NCBI GenBank assembly: GCA_032622095.1
Contig: CP136069.1
Location: 3,954,976-4,018,975 of the forward strand
Reading direction: 5' to 3'
DNA from: Siphonodentalium dalli
Taxonomy: Eukaryota > Mollusca > Scaphopoda > Gadilida > Siphonodentaliidae
Length of the DNA stretch: 64,000 bases
In this document: positions 24,460-34,078 of the stretch, one piece after another
Numbering within the stretch: position 1 is the first letter of the stretch
Layout of the letters: every line of letters starts with the position of its first letter
Translations under genes and position numbers: made by a program
Notes under the pieces: model-generated
What the model saw: the letters and a program-made list of their open reading frames with translations, nothing else
Database searches by the model: none
Told to the model about the DNA's origin: nothing

Positions 24460-25186
24460 AATAATCGTTGAGTGTTGCCACGACGGAGGACGAGCTAGCC
24501 GACAGACAGCAAAAAATGCCAGCTAACTAAACGACCATAGGGCCTGGCATTTTTCAGTTCAATTTTGCCAGCATATGACAGGACCCGTAATGTCTGAAAA
24601 GATGAATCAGTATTGATTATTTATGTCTGCCAGACTATTGAAAACATGATTGAATAATATTTATGTTATTTTATGACGTTTTGGTCACTCATACAAATAG
24701 TTCTTCCAATGGCTGTCAAAGAAACTAAAATATGCAATGAAAAATGTTTTATTTATTTTATTGGGTTACGGTCTTAAAATATGGTGCATATTTTTAGTCA
24801 ATATTCGCCCGACTGACCACACTCTAAATAAAGTTTAGTTACGCATGACTAAATTTTAGTCAACTTTTAAGGTCAAAACTCCTCCGAATAAACAATTCTT
24901 AAATAAACTATTTTCTGACTAAATATATACAAACTCAATTGGGTTACCTCGTTTTCCTCCTACACAATTTTAGTTAATTGTAACTCACTAAATTGGGTCA
25001 AAATTAATTAGTAACTCTTAACCCAATATTTAGTAAGGTTTTAACCCAATATGTAACTAATCATTGGGTTACACAAAGTAACCAAATGGAATTGTGTTAT
25101 AAAATTAACTTAATATTTTGTAGCCTTTAACTAGAATTGAGTCATGTATGACTAAATAATGTGGGTCAAAAGTGACTAAATATTGG
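24460..25186. other. Gene-free stretch rich in ATTGGGTTA/TAACCCAAT words
   Basis: From about 24770 to 25190 the words ATTGGGTTA, TAACCCAAT and TAGTTA/TAACTA appear in both orientations many times, a self-complementary low-complexity block that probably derives from an old foldback element. No gene seen. Confidence 0.55.
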
Positions 25187-26043
25187 GTCCATGTTCTTCT
25201 CAGTGTAAGATAAATGGGAGTTCCCAGACGTGATTTTTGTTCATGTTCTTCTCAGTCTAAGATAAATGGGAGTTCCCAGACGTGATTTTTGTTCATGTTC
25301 TTCTCAGTGTAAGATAAATGGGAGTTCCCAGACGTGATTTTTGTCCATGTTCTTCTCAGTGTAAGATAAATGGGAGTTCCCAGACGTGATTTTTGTTCAT
25401 GTTCTTCTCAGTGTAAGATAAATGGGAGTTCCCAGGCGTGATTTTTTTTCATGTTCTTCTCAGTGTAAGATAAATGGGAGTTCCCAGACGTGATTTTTGT
25501 CCATGTTCTTCTCAGTGTAAGATAAATGGGAGTTCCCAGACGTGATTTTTGTCCATGTTCTTCTCAGTGTAAGATAAATGGGAGTTCCCAGACGTGATTT
25601 TTGTTCATGTTCTTCTCAGTGTAAGATAAATGGGAGTTCCCAGGCGTGATTTTTTTTCATGTTCTTCTCAGTGTAAGATAAATGGGAGTTCCCAGACGTG
25701 ATTTTTGTCCATGTTCTTCTCAGTGTAAGATAAATGGGAGTTCCCAGACGTGATTTTTGTCCATGTTCTTCTCAGTGTAAGATAAATGGGAGTTCCCAGA
25801 CGTGATTTTTGTCCATGTTCTTCTCAGTGTAAGATAAATGGGAGTTCCCAGACGTGATTTTTGTTCATGTTCTTCTCAGTGTAAGATAAATGGGAGTTCC
25901 CAGACGTGATTTTTGTCCATGTTCTTCTCAGTGTAAGATAAATGTGAGTTCCCAGACGTGATTTTTGTCCATGTTCTTCTCAGTGTAAGATAAATGGGAG
26001 TTCCCAGACGTGATTTTTGTCCATGTTCTTCTCAGTGTAAGAT
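25187..26043. repeat. 52-bp minisatellite, about 16 units
   Basis: Exact 52-bp period; CAGTGTAAGATAAATGGGAG recurs from 25201 every 52 bp to 26033. Each unit contains GTTCTTCTCAG, a good 3' splice-site look-alike, followed by TGTAAGATAAATG. Units are almost identical, with a few TTTT/TGTC variants that recur in a pattern, showing block amplification. The array ends directly at a truncated MITE end. Confidence 0.97.
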
Positions 26044-26125
26044 AACTCGCATATATAAAAGAATGCACTGGCACATGATCTTTAATGTTGCACCAGCGCA
26101 GCTCCTGTTATGACAGGGTTAACAC
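26044..26125. mobile_element. MITE end fragment fused to the minisatellite
   Basis: ACTCGCATATATAAAAGAATGCACTGGCAC is followed by CTTTAATG.TGCACCAGCGC and ATGACAGGGTTAAC. It matches the right end of the elements at 52438-52685 and 38757-39030. The left half is gone, replaced by the 52-bp array. Confidence 0.75.
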
Positions 26126-27290
26126 CTACTATGTATATAGACGGAGTATATTGATAATTTGGCGGTATAACGAGTAGTGATATATATATATATGCATGTA
26201 TAGAGTGAAACATGGAATATGCATGTATGTACATAATATACATAGACTCTCGGGTTGACATGCAGCCTGATCAATCTTACTGGGTATAGATACTTATATT
26301 GACTTTTGCAGAACAAATATGTGTTTATATCAGCAACATTTCCAACCAAATTTCCCACTGCAAGCGCCACATGTCCCTTTAAGATTTTATGTTATGGGCA
26401 ATACGTCTGACCTCACTAGGGGAGAGAATGAGTGTAAGAATCACTATAGTACACATTATAATCCCATAATGTAGTCATAAAAATAATGGCACAAGAAATA
26501 AGCAAGATATAGACAGAAATCATAAGTAAAATGACATAAATATCGAGTTAGTAATAAGCCATTTAAAGGTACGGATAGCCTTTGCGATGTGTATTGCTGT
26601 TCCAATAGTCACATCCGTTAAAACCAGCACAAACAGAAAGAATATTAAAATAGAGACATATTTTGTTGTTATACCAATTATAATATCGCCTGAATAATGT
26701 TGTTGTCAAGGTCGTACACAGTGTTAGTAAACAAAAGCCATATTATGTTTCAGTACAGTATGTAAATAGTGTGAGATAAGCAAAACACTCAACATTGGGA
26801 AGATCACACTATAAGAACTTTGGTTAAAACTTAAAACTGTATCCTGCTGTTTACAACACTCGTTATACTCGCTATTCCAATTTTTTTTTTTTACTGAATG
26901 TCAAAATAACAGGCACCTAATGGATGGTGCATGTCAAATTTTCAGATGTTCTCTATGAGACAGTAATTAAATTTCCAATCAACTTATTATTCGTCAATGA
27001 TGCATACATTTTAGTGAGCAGTATAAACTTCTTTTTTTTCTCTTCAAAAATGCAATTCACAAACGAGATAATTATATTTGCTCTGAAATTAAAAAAGAAC
27101 TATGTCCGATTTGGCCAGTAATGGCTCCTTGGACATACCCAAACATAGATTGTTTAAAAAATTTCTATTGGACAAAATGTCCAACAGATACAGAAGCACT
27201 CTGGTCATAAGTTATTTTTCGTTGGACAATGACTGTGACCGGCCACTTATTTTGAGCCTTGAATTTGGCATTAAATTGGTCACAGTGAAT
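26126..27290. other. Gene-free AT-rich stretch
   Basis: No recognisable coding or repeat structure other than homopolymer T at 26880-26892. Short frames here have no domain features. Confidence 0.45.
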
Positions 27291-27294
27291 CAAT

Positions 27295-27766
27295 CAAGCC
27301 TTGAAATAGTGTGTCTGTCAATTTGCAAAATGAGGTTCCCAGAGGGTGAATTTAGTGATGATAGCCCGCATGGAAGCATGCATCATGAAGTGTCGTCTGC
27401 TTCAGTCTATTTGAGGCTCTCTATGGGTTAGACACACTATTTCAAGGCTTGGTTCAGTAATGTACGACTCAGACATCAAATGATAAAGTTTAATGTTTAA
27501 CCCACAGGGATCCTCGCACAGATGGAAGCATGTATCATGAAGTGTCGTCTGCTAAGACTCTGCTTCAGTCTATTTGAGGCTCTCTATGGGTTAGACACAC
27601 TATTTCAAGGCTTGGTTCAGTAATGTACGACTCAGACATCAAATGATAAAGTTTTATGTTTAACCCACAGGGATCCTCGCACAGATGGAAGCATGTATCA
27701 TGAAGTGTCATCTGCTTCAGTCTATTTGGGGCTCTCTATGGGTGAGACACACTATTTCAAGGCTTG
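27295..27766. repeat. Tandem MITE copies, about 180-bp period
   Basis: Segments containing GTTTAACCCACAGGGATCCT, GCACAGATGGAAGCATGTAT, AGTGTCGTCTGC, GAGGCTCTCTATGGGTTAGA and CACTATTTCAAGGCTTG follow each other about 2.5 times. The left edge carries CAAGCCTTGAAATAGTGTG, the inverse of the right edge, so the whole block has inverted ends nested around the tandem copies. Confidence 0.85.
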
Positions 27767-27836
27767 CAATCACCTAAAATAAATCATCATAAGAGTGTTT
27801 TGTGGATAATATCGTATTCATAATATCATGATACTA

Positions 27837-27963
27837 TAGTATTGCCCTAAATAATCGACAGAGCTTTCCGATGAATGGCAACAAGCCATATTTTCGACTA
27901 AATCCTGAAAAGTTACCCACAATTCTGCTTGGGTTAAGGAGTCGATTATTTAGGACATTACTG
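27837..27963. mobile_element. Tc1/mariner-like MITE with TA target site
   Basis: The ends TAGTATTGCCCTAAATAATC and GATTATTTAGGACATTACTG are inverted and flanked by TA. The interior has TTTCCGATGAATGGCAACAA and AAAGTTACCCACAATTCTGC. Partial copies lie at 38517-38650 and 45497-45668. 127 bp, no ORF. Confidence 0.85.
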
Positions 27964-28530
27964 TATCATTACACAATACTATTAGTATATTCTTGGGGAC
28001 ATTTTCATAATATCGGTTGGGATGATGCTGTTTTGGACTGAGTTCCGCCCATTGCTCTTCTTTTATGGATGTTCATTCAAAAACGTACTACATGTAAATA
28101 TGGAGCCCGGGTGTTCACATAAACCCCTGAATGTGATTGATCACCTGATATGTCCGCGATTAATCTTTCTTCAAAATGATATATCATCTACATTGAGAGA
28201 AATTTGAAATTCTCTGGAAAACAAAGCTTTGTTTAGTTTATATATAACTCACTGCTTTGACATTTAACGGACCTCTGATGTTTGATATCATCATGCTTGG
28301 GAAAGGCTGCCCCTCTATGTTCATATACGCAAAGCGTCCATTTGACCTTATCCGAAGACATACAAGCAATATAACCCCCACCTACGAATCTGGGCGTAAC
28401 GTCTGTTACAGAAGAGCAACGGGATGGGACTCAGTCCAAAAACATCATCAACCCGACCAATATCCCAAGCCTTTGTGGACTGAGAAGACTAACCAGGTAA
28501 CTAACTATACGAGGGTTAACCGATTTGTTA

Positions 28531-28606
28531 CCCTGTGCCAATGCATTCTCTTATATATGCGAGTCGACCATAGGTCGCCTCGCACATATAAGAGAATGCA
28601 TTGGCC
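28531..28606. repeat. Shared hairpin module (solo)
   Basis: The arms GCCAATGCATTCTCTTATAT and ATATAAGAGAATGCATTGGC enclose GCGAG(T)CGACC ATA GGTCG(C)CTCGC. The whole folds as an almost perfect stem of about 33 bp with a 3-base loop. Flanks are ACCCTGT on the left and CTAACAATTTTTTGC on the right. Confidence 0.95.
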
Positions 28607-28670
28607 TAACAATTTTTTGCAATTTTAATAATTTTTTCTTGTATTCTTTAACAATTTTATAATTTAACCC

Positions 28671-28752
28671 ATACAGAGCCCCATACAAACATGAGCAGAC
28701 GGCACTCTTCTATATGCTTCTATATATGTGTGGGGCTCCCTGCAGGGTAATG
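28671..28752. mobile_element. Foldback MITE, CATACAGAGCCCC family
   Basis: AACCCATACAGAGCCCCATA, GAGCAGACGGCACTC and TGTGTGGGGCTCCCTGCAGG form an inverted-arm element of about 85 bp, related to the copy at 32704-32792 and more distantly to the CACAGGGAGCCTCACACAGA family. Confidence 0.8.
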
Positions 28753-29161
28753 AATATTATAGAAGAGCAACGGGATGGGACTCGGTCCAAAAACATCATC
28801 AACCCGACCGATATTCCATGCCGTTGTGGTCTGAGAAGACTTGTCTATCGAATGCCCAGATCATATCATACACAACATATTCCATATTATATACCATTTG
28901 GAAGAGGAACAAAACATATACATGTATGCCAAAGAGCTGTGGCCCAGGAGAGTCCACAAAGTGATAGAGATTCTCAGGATCACCCCAAAATTCACAAAAA
29001 CAACATGTTCGCAGTTTAATCGACCGGATAAATTGATAATACAATTTTTTACGAACTTCCTCTTTCAAATGGTATGCAATATGGGATATGTTGTATATGA
29101 GGTAATCTGGTGATTCAATATGGGATATGTTGTATATGAGGTAATCTGGTGATTCGGAAAT

Positions 29162-29670
29162 TAAGATGAGAGCGAGAATCGATGCAGAGTGAGATGAGAG
29201 AGGGATTCTGTGATATGAGAATGGTCAGGCATGCAGTATTATATGAGAATGGTCAGGCATATATACATTAAGATGAGAGCGAGAATCGATGCAGAGTGAG
29301 ATGAGAGAGGGATTCTGTGATATGAGAGCGAGAATCGATGCAGAGTGAGATGAGAGAGGGATTCTGTGATATGAGAGCGAGAATCGATGCAGAGTGAGAT
29401 GAGAGAGGGATTCTGTGATATGAGAATGGTCAGGCATGCAGTATTATATGAGAATGATCAGTCATATACATTAAGATGAGAGCGAGAATCGATGCAGAGT
29501 GAGATGAGAGAGGGATTCTGTGATACGAGAGCGAGAATCGATGCAGAGTGAGATGAGAGAGGGATTCTGTGATACGAGAGCGAGAATCGATGCAGAGTGA
29601 GATGAGAGAGGGATTCTGTGATATGAGAATGGTCAGGCATGCAGTATTATATGAGAATGATCAGGCATGC
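29162..29670. repeat. 49-bp minisatellite with higher-order spacer
   Basis: The unit GCGAGAATCGATGCAGAGTG, AGATGAGAGAGGGATTCTGT, GATATGAGA repeats at 49-bp spacing in blocks of three. The blocks are separated by a spacer with ATGGTCAGGCATGCAGTATT and ATACATTAAGATGA. About seven units in total. The minus-strand frames through it (SLSHLTLHRFSL) are repeat artefacts. Confidence 0.95.
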
Positions 29671-29808
29671 ACAAGAGAGAGGGATTGATCAATGTAGATG
29701 AACAGAAAATAAAAAATAATAATAATTAGTACTGATACAAGGTTGAGAAACATCCTCATGCAAAAAACGAACAGCTTAATTTCGCGCAAACGAGTAGCAA
29801 TATGTCAG

Positions 29809-29960
29809 TTTCATATACCAGTAGATATTCATTGGTGTCTCGGCATAAAATAATCATGTTGAATCTGGGCTCTATAATGCCTTCAGTGTTTCATATAGAT
29901 ATTCATTGGTGTCTCGGCATAAAATAATCATGTTGAATCTGGGCTTTATATTGCCTTCAG
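29809..29960. repeat. 76-bp direct duplication
   Basis: TTTCATATA..TAGATATTCATTGGTGTC, TCGGCATAAAATAATCATGT and TGAATCTGGGCT..ATA.TGCC occur twice in tandem with few changes. Confidence 0.9.
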
Positions 29961-29964
29961 GCTT

Positions 29965-30980
29965 CAGTTATCACCAGTGACGCATCATTGTTGAATCTGC
30001 ATGGCTTTGTTAAAAAAAAATTCTAAAAAAATTGTTTTCTAGTGCCCCGTTGTTTGTCGCCCACTTTGACATTATGATTTCAATTATAGCAATTTCATAT
30101 CACCAAGGAATGGGTTAAACATCTCTGTCGATAGTGATCGGCCTCTTGTCTATACAAATAATTTTTATTCAAATTGAATGGTACACCTTTTGATGATTTC
30201 GAGCATAAAATTATTGTCATAGAACCCATGGTGCCTGCCAATATGATAGTCCTATTGGGTTTAAAAAAAAATATAATTTCAAAGAGGAATAGAATATGTA
30301 TATTTTGTACATCTGCATGTATTTGGCCATTCTTATTTTGATAGATTATGGGTTCATAAGTAGGTAGACCAGTAGTCTACCATGTTCTATTCTGCTATGG
30401 AAAACCCGCATAAAGAACTCATATAAATAAAGACTCGCATAAAGAACCCATATAAATAAAGACTCCTTTGGGATATATATTGGCAGAAATTTAATGAAAT
30501 AACTTTTCAAACTCTTCATTCATTAAGAGTTTATTGGATAATATTCTAAGCCACAATATTTTGAGACGTAGAGTAAGGAATGTAAACAGACAAACCGGTC
30601 AAAAGTCAAAGGTCACATTTGCGCAACAATAATACATTTTGGTTACACATGGCACTATTTCATGTTTTGGATCAAATGTTGCATAACAATTTATATAATG
30701 GAAAATATATGGGAGGCGACTAATTAAAGTCCTTCTTGTTAGTGCCTACTAGCGTTAGGGTGCACGGAGAGTGAAGATCCGCTCCATCTCTCTATTTAAT
30801 TGCGCGCTGAGGTGCTGTGCTGAGGTTTATTGTTCCAGATTTGTATGTGCGTTTTGTTCACCTTTGCGAGTTGTCATCATGGATTACTATATAGAGAGGG
30901 ACACGTTGATGTCAACGGATGTGACACTGTGAGATGGATGCTCGTGACCATATTGCATGCGATTGAGTTGTGAGTAAATA
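29965..30980. other. Gene-free stretch
   Basis: AT-rich, no recognisable coding region. A small direct duplication (ACTCGCATAAAGAACCCATA or CTCAT version) lies at 30405-30466. CTCTCTATTTAATTGCGCG and nearby sequence near 30790 are unremarkable. Confidence 0.45.
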
Positions 30981-30984
30981 AAAA

Positions 30985-31135
30985 TATGCGAGGATGATCC
31001 CCCAGTGAGGTACTCAATCACTTGAATATCCCACAAATTGTCTAGCGCGAGACATCTACATGTGATGTGTGTGCGTATATGTAGATGTCTCGCGCGAGAT
31101 CATTTGTACCTCACTGGAGGACCATCCTCGCATAT
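30985..31135. repeat. Long imperfect palindrome
   Basis: AATATGCGAGGATGATCC, CCAGTGAGGTAC and GCGCGAGACATCTACATG on the left are answered by CATGTAGATGTCTCGCGCGA-type sequence, GTACCTCACTGG and GGACCATCCTCGCATAT on the right. It would fold as a hairpin with unpaired patches. The 93-bp array starts right after it. Confidence 0.85.
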
Positions 31136-31141
31136 TTGTAA

Positions 31142-31770
31142 TTTATAGAATGGGTTTATTGAATGGAATAAGGGTCGGATCATGTAATAAAGAGAGATAC
31201 GACACTGGTTACCTTAACGAATGTTACATAACAATTTATAGAATGGGTTTATTAGTGATACGACACTGGTTACCTTAACGAATGTTACATAACAATTTAT
31301 AGAATGGGTTTATTAGTGATACGACACTGGTTACCTTAACGAATGTTACATAACAATTTATAGAATGGGTTTATTGAATGGAATAAGGGTCGGATCATGT
31401 AATAAAGAGAGATACGACACTGGTTACCTTAACGAATGTTACATAACAATTTATAGAATGGGTTTATTAGTGATACGACACTGGTTACCTTAACGAATGT
31501 TACATAACAATTTATAGAATGGGTTTATTGAATGGAATAAGGGTTGGATCATGTAATAAAGAGAGATACGACACTGGTTACCTTAACGAATGTTACATAA
31601 CAATTTATAGAATGGGTTTATTGAATGGAATAAGGGTCGGATCATGTAATAAAGAGAGATACGACACTTGTTACCTTAACGAATGTTACATAACAATTTA
31701 TAGAATGGGTTTATTGAATGGAATAAGGGTCGGATCATGTAATAAACAGAGATACGACACTGGTTACCTT
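31142..31770. repeat. 93/60-bp minisatellite
   Basis: The long unit (93 bp) contains TTTATAGAATGGGTTTATTG, AATGGAATAAGGGTCGGATC, ATGTAATAAAGAGAGATACG and ACACTGGTTACCTTAACGAA. A short version lacks 33 bp in the middle. Long and short units are mixed. Because 93 is a multiple of three, a + frame stays open through consecutive long units, but it stops at short ones. Confidence 0.95.
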
Positions 31771-31774
31771 ACTC

Positions 31775-32115
31775 ATATTTAAATTCGCGCAGTACTATTT
31801 GAGCACTGATTGGGTGAAAAATAGTACTATTCCTGTATTTATATCAAATCACACATAAATCAGGTACGTTATTGCATTGCATGTCTATACATACATTAGA
31901 GATGGTTGGACTGAATATAGACAAATATATTGACATGTTGGTATGCTTCTTAACACCATTATTCATGTGTAAATAATGGTAAAATCGTCGGTGTTGCAAT
32001 ATTTGTAAGAAATACACATAATCCCGTGCGAAAGAACACGAAGGAGTGACAACGTGTCATGTCAACCCAACTGTTTGAAATACTGATGACAGCCAATGTC
32101 ATGTCCATACTCAGG
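31775..32115. other. Gene-free stretch
   Basis: No recognisable coding region or repeat. Confidence 0.4.
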
Positions 32116-32118
32116 CCG

Positions 32119-32552
32119 ATGGGGTCGTTGTCACAAGGCCCTGGTCACATTCGTAGCCAGTTTTTTAAATCGATCACATTCGTAGGCAGCTTTTCTATAA
32201 TTCCATGTTTTATATGAAGCGAAATGATGACGTCATCGCGTTCGCGACTAAAATATCGACGTCCTGCTCCAAATTTGACTTCTGTAACAACTTATATTGT
32301 AATATAATTCGAGTATCTAACGACATTGATCAGAAACCCAAGGTTATTGGAGGAACTAATATAAATTAAAATGTATGTTGTTTTTCATCAACTCAGAAAA
32401 ATGAGACTAACATAATCTTGTTCATTGAAACTCGCATGAATATATGAAAAGCTGGCTTCAAATGTGATCGCCGTAGAAAAGCTGGCTACATTTGTGTTCG
32501 ATTTAAAAAGTTGGCTACGAATGTGACCGGAGCCTTGTGACAATGACCCCAT
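32119..32552. mobile_element. Inverted-repeat element of about 430 bp
   Basis: The ends GATGGGGTCGTTGTCACAAG and CTTGTGACAATGACCCCATC are inverted. The arms continue with TCACATTCGTAGCCA / TGGCTACGAATGTGA and AGCTTTTCTA / TAGAAAAGCT, so the terminal repeat is about 90 bp per side around an AT-rich middle. No ORF. The superfamily is uncertain, since the flanks show no clear target duplication. Confidence 0.85.
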
Positions 32553-32565
32553 CAGCGATACTCAG

Positions 32566-32945
32566 TTTTTTTACCCTGTGCCAATGCATTCTCTTATATA
32601 TGCGAGTCGACCATAGGTCGCCTCGCATATATAAGAGAATGCATTGGCCTAACAATTTTTTACAATTTTAATAAATTTTTCTTGTATTCTTTAACAATTT
32701 TATAATTTCACCCATACAGAGCCCCAGACAAACATGAGCAGACGACACTCTTCTATATGCTTCTATATATGTGTGGGGCTCCCTGCAGGGTAATGGATGT
32801 TTTTTTATTTTATGTCCTAAAATTAAAAAAAAATGATAAAAAATTGTTAGGCCAATGCATTCTCTTATATATGCGAGGCGACCTATGGTCGACTCGCATA
32901 TATAAGAGAATGCATTGGCACAGGGCTAACTGTAACAGGGTAAAA
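32566..32945. mobile_element. Double-hairpin MITE with TTACCCTG ends
   Basis: TTTTTTTACCCTGTGCC and GGGCTAACTGTAACAGGGTAAA bracket two complete hairpin modules in opposite orientation (32577-32647 and 32852-32922). Between them lies a copy of the CATACAGAGCCCC foldback MITE (32704-32792). It is a composite of nested elements. Confidence 0.85.
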
Positions 32946-33289
32946 AAATATATTCCCATATGTGGTTGTTTTACGGGTACTTCTTTAAAGTTTCATTCAT
33001 ATCCGTAACGATTTGAATATCAGAATAATTATTTTGAGCAAATATAACTATTAATCTTCTCAACAAAATGTTGATGCAGTTTACTAGATGCTCACTTTCA
33101 TTGCGGTGGTCTTTAATATACACAGGTACCCTCAGGAACAATTGAGAACTGACACTGTCATGAGATAAAAGTTTTCTTTTCGAAAATATATGTCAGTTTT
33201 GAGTTTGCGCAGCACGGGGCACGAATTCAAAACTGAGCGAAAAATAGTACTGCACGAATTTAAATACGAGTAAGTTATTCAAATCTGGT

Positions 33290-33420
33290 TGGGAGCTGCG
33301 CTGGTGCAGCATTAGATATCCTGTGCCAGTGCATTCTCTTATGGGAGACTCGCATATATAAGAGAATACCCTGGCTTACAGGTCAAGGTAAATATTGTAT
33401 TCTCTTATATGTGTGATGTT
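33290..33420. mobile_element. Degraded MITE (GTGCCAGTGCATTCTCTTAT family)
   Basis: GCTGCGCTGGTGCAGCATTA, CCTGTGCCAGTGCATTCTCT, GGGAGACTCGCATATATAAG and CTTACAGGTCAAGGTAAATA match parts of 52438-52685 and 38757-39030. Confidence 0.8.
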
Positions 33421-33447
33421 CTCTAGGGGATATACCAGATCACAGGC

Positions 33448-33770
33448 ATTTAACAAGACCCAGCAGTATAACAGCCATTCAACTCGACGACCCACCAGTA
33501 TCACAGCCATTCAACTTGACCCACCAACATCATAGCCATTCAACTCAACCCACCAACATAACAGCCATTCAACTCGACCCACCAGCATCACAGCCATCCA
33601 ACTCGACGACCCACCAGCATCACAGCCATTCAACTTGACCCACCAACATCATAGCCATTCAACTCAACCCACCAACATAACAGCCGTTCAACTCGACCCA
33701 CCAGCATCACAGCCATTCAACTCGAAGACCCACCAGCATCACAGCCATTCAACTTGACCCACCAGCATCC
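33448..33770. repeat. 29-33-bp minisatellite
   Basis: About ten units of CAGCCATTCAACTCGACCCA plus CCAGCATCA with alternating variants (CTTGACCCACCAACATCAT, CTCAACCCACCAACATAA). The variant order repeats, so blocks of about four units were duplicated. Confidence 0.95.
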
Positions 33771-34078
33771 CTTGACATTAGCAGGACATACTAGTGGAGA
33801 CAGAGCACAATGCGATCATAGGTAATGTACCAGTCTCTTTGACCCGGTCTATACATAATGGATTGTCCCATTCAGTAATAGAAGTACAACTTGGAATAGT
33901 CTATTTTTCATCTGGAGGGGTGTTCAGAAAAAATAAACAGACAACAGATAACAAAAATGCAGAAGGTATCCTATTTATTAGAGCGAAATGTTCCTACTAA
34001 AATGTAATGTTTAACCAACAGGGAGCCTCACACAGATGAAAGCATGCACTACAGAGTCTATGTGTGGTCCCTCTATGA

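Noticed and set aside
25187-26043. CRISPR-like regular array
   Set aside because: Units are contiguous with no unique spacers, in clearly animal DNA. The same applies to the arrays at 37692-38347 and 51924-52346.
29225-29640. Minus frames SLSHLTLHRFSL
   Set aside because: Repeat-encoded; identical in each 49-bp block group, no coding evidence.
31519-31782. In-frame 31-residue repeat protein (MGLLNGIRVGSCNK unit)
   Set aside because: Open only because 93 is a multiple of three; short units terminate it, and no signal or domain is present.
32757-33008. ORF starting CILLYMRGDL-type sequence, also at 58828-59037
   Set aside because: These frames translate the shared hairpin module and recur wherever it is present; not genes.
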